Part shown: positions 42,341 to 51,300 of the stretch, in pieces | How positions within the stretch are numbered: position 1 is the stretch's first letter | Layout: each line of letters opens with the position of its first letter | Assembly (NCBI GenBank): GCA_018822845.1 | Contig: JAHJJD010000069.1 | Location: 1-64,000 of the forward strand | Source: Gammaproteobacteria bacterium | Lineage (GTDB): Bacteria > Pseudomonadota > Gammaproteobacteria > Thiotrichales > Thiotrichaceae | DNA length: 64,000 bases | Direction: 5' to 3' | Made by a program: the position numbers and the translations under genes | Notes under the pieces: model-generated | The model's input: only the letters and a program-made list of their open reading frames with translations | What the model was told of the DNA's origin: nothing | The model's database searches: none

Positions 42341-42973
42341 ATGAAAACAACACTGTTGTCACTCGTTGCCTTGAGTGCTGCCCTGTCTGCCCCTGCTTTC
42401 GCCGCTGGCTCAATGCTTGACCAACAAAGCCAGGCGGCACAAGCACTGCTGCAATATGACACTAACCAGGATGGCATTATCAGCCGTGCCGAAATGGAAG
42501 CGGGAAAGGCGGCAGAATTTGCCAAAGCTGATGCCAATGCCAATGGTTTCCTGTCATGGGATGAGTTCAATGCATGGAATGAGGCCAAGCGTATTGCACA
42601 AATCAATACCGTGTTTGCTGTGATGGATGCGGATGGTAACGCTTCGGTTTCCGCCGCTGAATTTGCCAATGCCTACCCTGAACGTGGCGCTACACAGGTT
42701 ACCAGCATGTTTGCCCTTGCCGACACCAATGCCGATGGGGCTTTGAGTCAGGAAGAGCTGACAGCCTTGCGTGCAGGTAATGGCGACCCGCTGGAGAAAC
42801 AGTTGGAAATGTTCACCACACTGGATACCAATGCCGATAAGCAATTGTCCGTAGATGAGTTTGGCGGTAAATCAGGCAACGCCAAAGGCAACCGCACGCC
42901 ACCAACCAGCAAGATGTCAGGGACTAATACTTCCGCCTTTGCAGGCAGAATACCGGGTGGTATGCGCCGCTAA
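42341..42973 (+). CDS. EF-hand domain periplasmic protein
   Basis: A signal peptide (LSAALSAPAFA) is followed by five EF-hand-type loops: DTNQDGIISRAE, DANANGFLSWDE, DADGNASVSAAE, DTNADGALSQEE and DTNADKQLSVDE. The first and fourth fit a canonical Ca-binding loop; the others deviate at one or more ligands. Predicted role is calcium sensing or buffering in the periplasm. It follows the barrel gene by 129 bases, and a strong terminator follows it, so it may be the last gene of the ECF operon or have its own promoter. Confidence 0.9.
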   Translation: MKTTLLSLVALSAALSAPAFAAGSMLDQQSQAAQALLQYDTNQDGIISRAEMEAGKAAEFAKADANANGFLSWDEFNAWNEAKRIAQINTVFAVMDADGNASVSAAEFANAYPERGATQVTSMFALADTNADGALSQEELTALRAGNGDPLEKQLEMFTTLDTNADKQLSVDEFGGKSGNAKGNRTPPTSKMSGTNTSAFAGRIPGGMRR

Positions 42974-43001
42974 CGCCGTTGTCAGGTTTAAAACCCTGGA
43001 A

Positions 43002-43028
43002 GCCGTCCCCTGTGGGCGGCTTTTTTTT
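43002..43028 (+). terminator. Rho-independent terminator after the EF-hand gene
   Basis: GCCGTCCC and GGGCGGC pair around a short loop and are followed by eight T residues (43021-43028). It separates the ECF module from the lipoprotein oxidase gene. Confidence 0.85.
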
Positions 43029-43148
43029 ACGGCCTGTTGTCAACCTTCTGTTCACTGGCGCGAAATTACCCATGAAAACAGGCAGCGGCCAACACCCTGC
43101 GTGACCTGTGGGTTAACCTGCAACCATTCTGGAAAGAGGAAAGAGATC

Positions 43149-45671
43149 ATGCACAGTAGAACGCTGCGGATAGCAGCCCTTACCCTGACAAGCCTGCTGG
43201 TATTGTCAGCGTGTGGAGGGGGGGGCAGTACACCAGCCAGTACGCCAGCCACTACATTGACCGGTAGCGCATTCAAAGGCCCAATGGACAACGCCCAGGT
43301 CAACATTCTGGATGCTGCTGGAAAAATACTGGCGACCAGCACCAGCAGTAGCGGCAAATTCACCCTGTCTGGCATGACACTGCCAGCGGATGATGCGGCT
43401 GTTTTCATCCAAACCAGTGGTGGCCATTACACGGATGAGGCGACAGGGCTGCCAGTAAATCCTGTCGGTGGGCTGAAAACCGTCTTTACGGTGGCTGACC
43501 TGCAAGCCGTGATCGACAGTGGGACAGTCATTGCCTTGACGCCTGAAACGACCATCATGGCGACCTTGGTGCAAAAATACCTGACCGATGGAAAAACAGC
43601 CGCACAAGCCATTGCCGATGCCAAAGCCCTGGTACAGGCACAACTGATTGATGGGACAAACCCTGCACCCGGCGTGACGGGAGATACGCTGTTGCTGACG
43701 GGTGACTTGAGCCGCGCCATTCCAGCAAACACGGCTGAGGCATTAGCACGTAACCGGGCAATCAGTTTTTCCTACGAGGCACAAGACAAGAGCCTTACGC
43801 CAGCGCAAGCATTTGAACTGATTAACCTGACTGCCCGTGATTTGGAAGATGGCACACTGGATGGCAAAGCAGGCACTGAGATACTCACCTTGAGTGACGA
43901 TGCGGGTAATACCGTAGACCTCAGCCTGGAAGACCGCCAAACCCGTTATGGTCTGGCACGAACCCGCTTATTGGGCAATACCTTGACCCGTTTAGCCAGT
44001 GGCAGTTTGTCTGCGGCAGAGCAGGCTGAATTGGCTCAACTGGGTTTCGATACCAGCCTGATGACCCAAACTGATGCTGCCAACCAGGCCGCCGAAGCAA
44101 ACACCGTTGCTAACCTTGCAGCCACCAATCTTCCCGCTTTTAACCATTTGCCCGTATTGGCGGATGAAGACGGTAATACCACTGACAATCTGGCAACGTA
44201 TACCTTAACCGCAACGCCTAATGTGAACGTCACCATCAATACGCCCGGTGCAACGTGGGTAACACCCATGTCGCGATATAATGGCCTGGAGCTTCCACCG
44301 ATCATTAAAGCCAAACGTGGGCAGGTCATGACCTTGAACCTGCAAAATAACCTGCCAGAAGCAACCACTATCCACTGGCATGGTTTCAAGATTCCGGGCG
44401 ATCAGGATGGTGGGCCGGATTTCCCGGTAGCCGCAAGTGGTAGCAAATCGTATGGCTTCACCTTATCCCAACCTGCTGCCCCGCTCTGGTTCCACCCCCA
44501 CCCAGACATGAAAACCGCTGAACAGGTCTATCGTGGGTTGGCAGGGGTATTCCTGTTGACCGACTCCATTAGCGAGCAACTGGAAACCACTAAACAATTA
44601 CCAACAGGTGCTTATGATATTCCTGTTCTGGTACAAGACCGGCGCTTTGCAGCAGAGGAGAACGGCATCCGTAACCTGGCTTATAAAACCCTGGAAATGG
44701 ACAGTGACGGTATGCTGGGGGATGACATTCTGGTGAATGGGGCAGAATTACCCAAACTGGTGGTGGAAACCCGGCAGTACCGCTTCCGGCTCTATAATGC
44801 TTCCAATGCCCGCGCGTATGATTTTGCCTTGAGCAACGGGGCTAAATTCAAGGTTATTGGCACGGATGGCGGCTTGTTGCCAGCCCCTGTTGAAACTGAC
44901 CATATCGTCTTAGGGGCTGCTGAACGCGCAGAAATTGTAGTCGATTTCAGACAATACGCCGTTGGGGACAAAATCATGCTGGTCAGCAGGGCGTTTCCCG
45001 GTGATGCCATGAACCTGATGACAGGTATGGATGGCTCTGCCAGCATGGGTGACATGACAGGCATGGGCAGCTCAGGCAGCATGGGCGACATGACAGGTAT
45101 GGGTGACTCTGCCAGCATGGATGGCGTGTTACCAAACGGTCGGTACATGGACATTATGCGTTTCGATGTCGCGACACAGGCAGGTGACGACGTGACGCTT
45201 TATGCTACGTTACCTGCGGAAGCAGACATTAATGCCCACCGTTTGCAGGCAAGCGATGCCAGCAAAACCCGAAACTTTGTCTTGACCATGCAAATGGGCA
45301 ATATGGGCAGCGCTACGATGGATAACATGCGTTTTGTCATTAACGGCAAGACTTTTGACATGAACCGTATTGACGAAACCATCAGCCTTGCTGAGGGCAA
45401 TACAGAAATCTGGTCTATCCAGAATATGTCACCCATGGCTCACCCCTTCCATGCCCACGCCATCCAGTGGCAGGTGCTTGACCGCAACGGTATTGCTGCC
45501 ACAGGTACGGATCTGGGGTGGAAAGATACCGTGCTTGTCCAGCCGGGTGAAACAGCCAACCTGATTGGCCGCTTCGACCCTTCGATCAATTATGGTGACT
45601 ATATGTACCACTGCCACATCCTTGAGCATGAAGATGCAGGGATGATGGGCTTTTTCCGCATTACCCAGTGA
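43149..45671 (+). CDS. Lipoprotein-multicopper oxidase fusion, 840 aa
   Basis: The start at ATG 43149 gives a lipoprotein signal (LTLTSLLVLSAC, lipid-modified Cys at residue 22) and a Gly/Ser/Thr-rich linker. Residues 35-110 look like a beta-sandwich (GSAFKGPMDNAQVNILDAAG, SGKFTLSGMTLPADDAAVF). Residues 110-335 are mostly helical and unassigned. From about 345 a complete three-cupredoxin oxidase follows: TIHWHGFKIPG near 406, WFHPHPDMKTAEQVYRGL near 446, AHPFHAHAIQW near 762 and YHCHILEHEDAGMM near 818. A Met/Gly/Ser repeat near 625-658 probably binds copper. Known CueO and CopA enzymes are about 500-600 residues and lack this N-terminal part. It is the third oxidase in 14 kb. Confidence 0.9.
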   Translation: MHSRTLRIAALTLTSLLVLSACGGGGSTPASTPATTLTGSAFKGPMDNAQVNILDAAGKILATSTSSSGKFTLSGMTLPADDAAVFIQTSGGHYTDEATGLPVNPVGGLKTVFTVADLQAVIDSGTVIALTPETTIMATLVQKYLTDGKTAAQAIADAKALVQAQLIDGTNPAPGVTGDTLLLTGDLSRAIPANTAEALARNRAISFSYEAQDKSLTPAQAFELINLTARDLEDGTLDGKAGTEILTLSDDAGNTVDLSLEDRQTRYGLARTRLLGNTLTRLASGSLSAAEQAELAQLGFDTSLMTQTDAANQAAEANTVANLAATNLPAFNHLPVLADEDGNTTDNLATYTLTATPNVNVTINTPGATWVTPMSRYNGLELPPIIKAKRGQVMTLNLQNNLPEATTIHWHGFKIPGDQDGGPDFPVAASGSKSYGFTLSQPAAPLWFHPHPDMKTAEQVYRGLAGVFLLTDSISEQLETTKQLPTGAYDIPVLVQDRRFAAEENGIRNLAYKTLEMDSDGMLGDDILVNGAELPKLVVETRQYRFRLYNASNARAYDFALSNGAKFKVIGTDGGLLPAPVETDHIVLGAAERAEIVVDFRQYAVGDKIMLVSRAFPGDAMNLMTGMDGSASMGDMTGMGSSGSMGDMTGMGDSASMDGVLPNGRYMDIMRFDVATQAGDDVTLYATLPAEADINAHRLQASDASKTRNFVLTMQMGNMGSATMDNMRFVINGKTFDMNRIDETISLAEGNTEIWSIQNMSPMAHPFHAHAIQWQVLDRNGIAATGTDLGWKDTVLVQPGETANLIGRFDPSINYGDYMYHCHILEHEDAGMMGFFRITQ
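45024..45122 (+). repeat. 36-bp tandem repeats encoding a Met-rich loop
   Basis: Two full and one partial unit (45024-45059, 45060-45095, 45096-45122) encode the pattern G-M-x-x-S-x-S-M-G-D-M-T. They lie in the loop where copper oxidases carry a Met-rich insert. The unit preserves the frame, so the number of copper ligands can change by repeat slippage. Confidence 0.8.
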
Positions 45672-45729
45672 ACGGCCCACTGTGGCCAGTAGCCCTACCG
45701 GCCACAGGAACCTCCAGAATAGGGCCGTT
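45671..45729. terminator. Nested inverted repeats between the oxidase and sseB genes
   Basis: AACGGCCC (45671-45678) pairs with GGGCCGTT (45722-45729), and inside it TGTGGCC (45681-45687) pairs with GGCCACA (45700-45706). The structure begins on the oxidase stop codon and separates convergent genes, so bidirectional termination is likely, although only a short T tract follows. Confidence 0.55.
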
Positions 45730-45746
45730 TGTGGGTTATGCGCTTA

Positions 45747-46148
45747 TTACTTGAGCACCGCCCCCGGCAACATCCCCACTTCCAGATCAATCCCCAGTTC
45801 ACTGTCGGGGTTGATCGAAATGCTATAGCCCACCCCAACCTTCTCAAGAATCCACTTGAATTCAGCCAGCAAGCCACCGCCGTAACCGGGGAAATCGCGC
45901 ACGAAAACTTTCGCCATTTCCGGGCTGGTAAACAGAACCAACACCTTGTTGCCGGAGTCATCATCCAGCGTCAGCGGAATGGCCTTGTCGCCCGTGGCAG
46001 GTTGCAGCCCACCAATCTGGTGCTTTTCATAAATCGGCATGAACAGCGTCACATCCATCAACTGCTGCATGAACGTTTCACTATCCAGTTCTCCTGCCTG
46101 CGCTTTAAGTAACAAGGCTTCAGCATCATTCATTGCTTGCTGGTTCAT
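45747..46148 (-). CDS. SseB family protein
   Basis: The 133-residue protein has the SseB N-terminal domain features: FMQQLMDVTLFMPIYEKHQI, KAIPLTLDDDSGNKVLVLFT and SPEMAKVFVRDF, then GYSISINPDSELGIDLEVGM. In Salmonella the unrelated secretion chaperone has the same name; the family here is the widespread enhanced-serine-sensitivity type of unknown function. ATG 46146-46148 has AAGGA upstream; in-frame sequence further upstream belongs to the divergent exporter region. Confidence 0.8.
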   Translation of the reverse strand: MNQQAMNDAEALLLKAQAGELDSETFMQQLMDVTLFMPIYEKHQIGGLQPATGDKAIPLTLDDDSGNKVLVLFTSPEMAKVFVRDFPGYGGGLLAEFKWILEKVGVGYSISINPDSELGIDLEVGMLPGAVLK

Positions 46149-46251
46149 CCACAAATCCTTCCCGTTATTGATGAAAGAGAGGGTAATGAATCCCTCCGTC
46201 GGGCACAATGACCCGTATGAAGTATAATGGTAAGGGCAAAGGAGTATTACA

Positions 46252-47400
46252 ATGAGAATTTCCCGTATCCTGCCCGTTTTACTGGTGGCAGTTGTTGTTG
46301 GCTGGTTTATCTGGCAGAAACAGCACCCCAACGCCATGGAAGTCAGCGCCGGAAAAGTGACCCGTGGCCCGGTCGAAGCTACCGTTGCCAACACCCGTGC
46401 AGGTACGGTAAAAGCCTGCCGCCGTGCCAAACTATCCCCCTCCCTCGGCGGGCAGATCAGTACGCTTCCCTTTCCCGAAGGCTCACAGGTCAAAGCAGGC
46501 GATGTGTTGTTACGGCTGTGGAACAACGATCTGCAAGCCAGCCTCAACGCCGCACAGGAAAGTGTGAAAGCCGCCAACCAGCAACGCGACGCCACCTGCC
46601 TGCAAGCCGACGAAGCCAGCCGCAGCGCCGCACGCAGCGAACGCCTGCGCCAGTCCGCCAGCATTTCCCGCGAGGAACTGGATAAAACCAAAACCGCAGC
46701 AGCCGTCGCCGCCGCCAACTGCAAGGCTTCCGCCGCACAAATCACGCTGGCCGAAGCCCAGTTACAAGCCGCGCAAGCCCAGCTTGAACGCACGGTGCTC
46801 ACCGCTCCGTTTGCAGGTATCATCGCCGACATCAACGGCGAACTGAATGAATACGTCACGCCTTCCCCGCCCGGTATCCAGACCCTGCCGGTCATCGACC
46901 TGATCGAACCCGGCTGCTTTCTGGTCAGCGCCCCCATCGACGAAGTGGACGCGCCCAAAATCAAACCCGGCCTGCCCGCCCGCATCACACTGGATAGCTG
47001 GCGCGGGCGTGATTTCCCCGGCGCTGTTACCCGCGTTGGCTCCTACGTGATTGACCTGGAAAAGCAGGCGCGCACTGTCGAAGTCGAACTCGCTTTCAGC
47101 AACCCCGACGACCTCCAGGATTTGCTGGTCGGTTACAGCGCCGACGTGGACATCATCCTCGAAACCCGCCCGGACGTATTGCGCATTCCCACCGAAGCCC
47201 TGTTGGAAAGCAGATACGTCTACCGCTTTTCGCCTGAAGGCACGCTGGAAAAGCATGAAATCCAGACCGGCCTGAACAACTGGACATTCACCGAAGTCAC
47301 AACCGGACTGGAGGAAGGCGAGCAGATTGTGACCACACCGGGCGCGGAAGGCGTCAAGGAAGGCATTGTTGCGAAGCCGAAGGTGGATGGGGATGAGTGA
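46252..47400 (+). CDS. Periplasmic adaptor of a MacAB-type exporter (HlyD/MacA family)
   Basis: One N-terminal membrane helix (about residues 5-20) is followed by the adaptor layout. A biotinyl-lipoyl half-motif GGQISTLPFPEGSQVKAGDV lies near 63. An alpha hairpin (about 90-175, Ala/Gln/Leu-rich) follows, then the second lipoyl half with LTAPFAGIIADINGELNEYV near 183 and a beta-barrel domain with PTEALLESRYVYRF near 313. MacA-type adaptors link the ABC permease to an outer-membrane channel such as TolC. No TolC gene is next to it. The stop overlaps the start of the ATPase gene. Confidence 0.88.
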   Translation: MRISRILPVLLVAVVVGWFIWQKQHPNAMEVSAGKVTRGPVEATVANTRAGTVKACRRAKLSPSLGGQISTLPFPEGSQVKAGDVLLRLWNNDLQASLNAAQESVKAANQQRDATCLQADEASRSAARSERLRQSASISREELDKTKTAAAVAAANCKASAAQITLAEAQLQAAQAQLERTVLTAPFAGIIADINGELNEYVTPSPPGIQTLPVIDLIEPGCFLVSAPIDEVDAPKIKPGLPARITLDSWRGRDFPGAVTRVGSYVIDLEKQARTVEVELAFSNPDDLQDLLVGYSADVDIILETRPDVLRIPTEALLESRYVYRFSPEGTLEKHEIQTGLNNWTFTEVTTGLEEGEQIVTTPGAEGVKEGIVAKPKVDGDE

Positions 47401-48076
47401 AGCATTCATCCAGCTCAAGGATATTTGCCGCCATTTTCAGGTGGGCGATGAAACAGTGCATGCACTCGACCATGTAACGCTCGACATTCAGGCCGGGGAT
47501 TACATCAGCGTCATGGGGCCTTCCGGCTCCGGCAAATCCACTTTACTCAATATGCTGGGCCTGCTTGACCAGACAGACGCTGGTTCCTACCGCTTTGAAG
47601 GCCGTGAACTCACCACCCTGGCGGAAGAAAAACGCGCACAGGTACGGCGGGAAAAGATGGGGTTCATCTTCCAGTCCTTCCACCTCATTCCACGCCTGAG
47701 CGCCGCCGAGAATGTGGAACTGCCGCTGATGCTGATGGGAATGCCTGCTGCCGAACGCAAGGCCAAAGTGAACGAGGCACTGGCAAGCCTGGGCCTGCTG
47801 GAACGCGCCAGCCACCGCCCGGCACAGCTTTCCGGAGGGCAACAACAGCGTGTCGCGATTGCGCGCGCCACCATCCTGCAAGCACCGCTGCTGCTGGCGG
47901 ATGAGCCGACCGGCAACCTCGACTCACATTCCAGCGCCGACGTCATCCATATTCTGGAAGAGCTGAATGCGCAAGGCATTACCCTTATCGTCGTCACTCA
48001 TGACACCAACATCGGCCAACGGGCACGACGCAAAATCCGCATGGTGGACGGGCGAATCGAACAGGATGGCTACTGA
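47393..48076 (+). CDS. ABC transporter ATP-binding protein (MacB/LolD type)
   Basis: Walker A GPSGSGKSTLL near residue 42, signature LSGGQQQRVAIARA near 147 and Walker B LLLADEPTGNLDS near 167 are intact. The FIFQSFHLIPRLSAAENVEL stretch is typical of the MacB/LolD/FtsE group that drives membrane-to-periplasm export by mechanotransmission. It overlaps the adaptor gene and the next permease gene, forming a four-gene operon. Substrate is unknown; macrolides, lipids or peptides are all possible. Confidence 0.93.
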   Translation: MSEAFIQLKDICRHFQVGDETVHALDHVTLDIQAGDYISVMGPSGSGKSTLLNMLGLLDQTDAGSYRFEGRELTTLAEEKRAQVRREKMGFIFQSFHLIPRLSAAENVELPLMLMGMPAAERKAKVNEALASLGLLERASHRPAQLSGGQQQRVAIARATILQAPLLLADEPTGNLDSHSSADVIHILEELNAQGITLIVVTHDTNIGQRARRKIRMVDGRIEQDGY

Positions 48077-49280
48077 TGTGAAACCGCAAGACACCCTCCA
48101 CTTCAGCTATCAGGCATTACGCGCTTATCCGGGGCGCACTTCCCTGATCCTGCTGGCCATGTGCATCGGTGTCGCTGCCATCATCCTGCTGACCTCGCTG
48201 GGGGAAGGCGCACGCCTGTATGTCATTGGCCAGTTCCAGGGGCTTGGGTCCAACCTGTTGCTGGTGATGCCGGGGCGCTCGGAAACCAGCGGTGCAGGCG
48301 TCGGGCTGGTTGGCACTACCCGCGACCTGACGCTGGAAGACGCCCTCGCCCTGCAACACAGCTCCGCCATCAAGGATGTCGCCCCCATTATTTTCGGTGC
48401 AGCACCCGTGTCGTATGAATCGCTCGAACGCGAAGTCAGCATTATGGGTTCCACCCCCGCCCTGCTCAGCGCGCGCCAACTGGAACTCGCCATCGGCCAG
48501 CCCCTGCCCGACACCAACCCGCGCGTCGCCACCGCCGTCTGCCTGCTGGGGGAAACGGTGTGGCAAGAGTTGTTCCCCAACCGCAACGCCCTGGGTGAAT
48601 GGGTGCGGATCGGCGCAGCCCGCTTCCGCGTGATTGGCGTGCTGGCGGACAAGGGACAATCGCTGGGTTCCAACCTCAATGACATGGTGATCATCCCGGT
48701 CGCCAGCGCGCGTAACCTGTTCAACCAACCCTCGTTGTTCCAGATCGTGGTCACGGCGCACAGTCAGGAACAACTCGGGCAGGCCCAGCAAGACATCGAA
48801 CGCATCCTCCGCCAGCGCCATGATGGCGAGGAAGATGTCACCGTCATCCGCCAGGATTCGCTGATCGGCACTTTCGACAATATCCTCGGCGCACTCACCT
48901 GGGCGCTGGGTGGAATCGCTGCGGTCAGCCTGGTCGTGGCGGGCATTCTGATCATGAACGTGATGCTGGTCGCGGTCAGCCAGCGCAAGGCTGAAATCGG
49001 CCTGCTCAAGGCACTGGGCGCACCGACCACGCAGGTGCTGCGCCTGTTCCTGACGGAAGCCACCCTGCTGGCGGCAGCGGGCGGTGCCATCGGCCTGCTG
49101 CTGGGGCTGGCCGGGGTATTCGCCCTGAATCAGGCCGTGCCGGAATTCAGCGCGCAACCTCCCTTATGGGCCTTGATCGCCTCGGTGCTGATTACGTTCA
49201 TCACTGGCCTGCTGTTCGGCAGCATTCCGGCACGGCAGGCAGCGCGACTCGACCCGGTCGCCGCGCTGTCAGGGAGGTAG
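48066..49280 (+). CDS. ABC transporter permease, MacB/FtsX type (first)
   Basis: The 404-residue permease has one N-terminal membrane helix, a large periplasmic MacB-type domain (about 45-270) and three C-terminal helices. The FtsX signature sits in IAAVSLVVAGILIMNVMLVA and AEIGLLKALGAPTTQVLRLF. Type VII transporters usually work as dimers. This operon encodes two different permeases, so a heterodimer is likely. It starts before the ATPase stop and ends at a TAG three bases before the second permease start. Confidence 0.9.
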   Translation: MATDVKPQDTLHFSYQALRAYPGRTSLILLAMCIGVAAIILLTSLGEGARLYVIGQFQGLGSNLLLVMPGRSETSGAGVGLVGTTRDLTLEDALALQHSSAIKDVAPIIFGAAPVSYESLEREVSIMGSTPALLSARQLELAIGQPLPDTNPRVATAVCLLGETVWQELFPNRNALGEWVRIGAARFRVIGVLADKGQSLGSNLNDMVIIPVASARNLFNQPSLFQIVVTAHSQEQLGQAQQDIERILRQRHDGEEDVTVIRQDSLIGTFDNILGALTWALGGIAAVSLVVAGILIMNVMLVAVSQRKAEIGLLKALGAPTTQVLRLFLTEATLLAAAGGAIGLLLGLAGVFALNQAVPEFSAQPPLWALIASVLITFITGLLFGSIPARQAARLDPVAALSGR

Positions 49281-49282
49281 CG

Positions 49283-50482
49283 ATGCTGCTGGCCGACTAT
49301 CTGCTGCTTGCTTCCACCAGCATCCGTTTCAGCCCGATGCGCAGTTTCCTGACAGCGCTGGGCATCGCCGTCGGCATCGCCGCCGTGGTATTGCTGACGG
49401 CACTAGGCAGCGGCATGCAGCAATACATCCTCCAGCAATTCACCCAGTTTGGCGCACATATCATCGGCATCAACCCCGGCAAAAGCACCACGCTGGGCGT
49501 TTCCGGCGCACTGTTCAGCAGCGTGCGCCCCTTAAGTATCGAGGATGCAGAGGCACTGCGGCGGATTCAGGGCATCGTAACCTCCGTGCCAGTGGTGCAG
49601 GGCAATTCGCAGGTTGAAGTCGGCAACCGTTCACGCTGGGTGACGGTGCTCGGCATCAACCACGAAACCCCGCAAACCTGGCAGTTGAAAGTGTCGACCG
49701 GGCGTTTCCTGCCCGCCGATTCCGCCCAGCAGGCGCGCAATCTGGCGGTAATCGGGGCAAAAGTGCAGGCAGAACTGTTCCCCGGCGTCAATCCGCTGGG
49801 GCAACGTATCCGCATCGGGCAGGAACGTTTCCGCATCATCGGCGTGATGGAATCCAAGGGGCAGATACTTGGCTTCAATATGGATGATACGGCTTACATT
49901 CCGGTAGCGCGTGCCATGTCGCTGTTTAACCGCAGCGGCCTGATGGAAATCGACGTGCTGTACCAAGCTGGTGCCAACGAAGCCAATATCATCGAACAGA
50001 TCAAGACGACCCTGACCCAACGTCATGGCAGGGATGACATTACCATCACCAGCCAGAGCGACATACTCAAAACCCTGGGCTCCATCCTCAACATCATCAA
50101 GGCGGTGGTGGCGGGCATTGGCGGCATTTCCCTGTTGGTAGGTGGGGTCGGCATCCTCACCATCATGAGCATTGCGGTGAATGAACGCACCGGAGAAATC
50201 GGCCTGTTGCGTGCACTGGGAGCATCCCGCCAGCAGGTGACCCGGCTGTTCCTGCTGGAAGCGGCAGCACTTGCCGGGCTTGGGGGAATCGCTGGTTTAC
50301 TCACTGGCCTGGGCATTGCGGGGCTGTTACATGCGGCCATCCCGGCCATGCCAGTGCGAATTGACTGGCTGTATGTCATACTGGCGGAAAGTATTGCAGT
50401 GACAACAGGTTTACTGGCTGGTTTTGCGCCAGCACGCAAAGCTTCAGCACTTCCACCTGTTGATGCTTTACGCAATGAATAA
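49283..50482 (+). CDS. ABC transporter permease, MacB/FtsX type (second)
   Basis: This 399-residue permease has the same layout as its neighbour: helix near residues 23-43, periplasmic domain to about 275, then GIGGISLLVGGVGILTIMSI, GEIGLLRALGASRQQVTRLF and two further helices. The two share clear but moderate similarity, in keeping with an old duplication and heterodimer function. I start at ATG 49283 with GGGAGG upstream. It ends the exporter operon. Confidence 0.9.
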   Translation: MLLADYLLLASTSIRFSPMRSFLTALGIAVGIAAVVLLTALGSGMQQYILQQFTQFGAHIIGINPGKSTTLGVSGALFSSVRPLSIEDAEALRRIQGIVTSVPVVQGNSQVEVGNRSRWVTVLGINHETPQTWQLKVSTGRFLPADSAQQARNLAVIGAKVQAELFPGVNPLGQRIRIGQERFRIIGVMESKGQILGFNMDDTAYIPVARAMSLFNRSGLMEIDVLYQAGANEANIIEQIKTTLTQRHGRDDITITSQSDILKTLGSILNIIKAVVAGIGGISLLVGGVGILTIMSIAVNERTGEIGLLRALGASRQQVTRLFLLEAAALAGLGGIAGLLTGLGIAGLLHAAIPAMPVRIDWLYVILAESIAVTTGLLAGFAPARKASALPPVDALRNE

Positions 50483-50601
50483 TATTTGTTACACATGGAC
50501 ACGATTATTTATTTTCTTTTCTCCAAATGCCAACTAGAATTCGAATGCCTGCAAGAATTAAGCCCTTAATTTAACCAAGAAAAACAGTAACCGACACAAC
50601 C

Positions 50602-51291
50602 TTGTTAACGAAAACCATTCCACGCATCCTGATCGTCGACGACGATGAAATCCTGCAAAATCTGCTGGAAGAGTATTTGCGCCCGCATGGTTTTAAGATT
50701 TCCTGCCTGTCCAGCGGAGCCAAGATTGCGGATCATCTGAAAATAAATCTTCCTGATCTAATACTTCTTGACATTATTATGCCAGGAAAAAACGGACTTT
50801 ACTGGCTGGCATATTTAAAAAGGCTCCACCCGCATTTACCCGTCCTGATGTTGTCCGCCCAAAGCGGGGCAAATGATCGGCTGCGCGGCCTGGAACTAGG
50901 AGCGGACGATTACCTGATCAAACCGTTTCACCCCAAGGAGTTACTGATACGTCTGCGGAAAATCCTTGGCATCAAGCAGCCGCAAGCTAATGGTTACATC
51001 AAAATCGGTGAACAATTCTTCAACCCTGAGCGGGAGCTTCTGCTTGGCAAGGGGCAAACCATTAAACTGACAACGCAAGAAGCCAGACTGTTAACGTTCT
51101 TTTGCAAGAATGCAGGGCAAACCCTGACTCGTGATGCCCTTTCCCAGGCACTCCATGGCAGTGACCACGCTCCCATGGACCGCAAGATCGACATGCAAAT
51201 CACCCGACTGAGAAAAAAGCTTGAACCTGACCTTGGTACCCCACGACATTTACATACAGTCTGGCGGAAAGGCTACCGTTTTACTTTTTGA
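50602..51291 (+). CDS. OmpR-family response regulator
   Basis: The receiver domain shows the acidic pocket (ILIVDDDE near residue 9), phosphoacceptor Asp in LILLDIIMPGKNG near 55, Ser in LMLSAQSG and Lys in YLIKPFHPKEL near 109. The C-terminal winged helix shows IKLTTQEARLLTFF near 153 and the wing TVWRKGYRFTF at the end. The start is TTG 50602. There is no histidine kinase next to it; the following gene encodes an HPt protein. Base composition is lower in GC than its neighbours. Confidence 0.88.
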   Translation: MLTKTIPRILIVDDDEILQNLLEEYLRPHGFKISCLSSGAKIADHLKINLPDLILLDIIMPGKNGLYWLAYLKRLHPHLPVLMLSAQSGANDRLRGLELGADDYLIKPFHPKELLIRLRKILGIKQPQANGYIKIGEQFFNPERELLLGKGQTIKLTTQEARLLTFFCKNAGQTLTRDALSQALHGSDHAPMDRKIDMQITRLRKKLEPDLGTPRHLHTVWRKGYRFTF

Positions 51292-51300
51292 GCAACGTTG

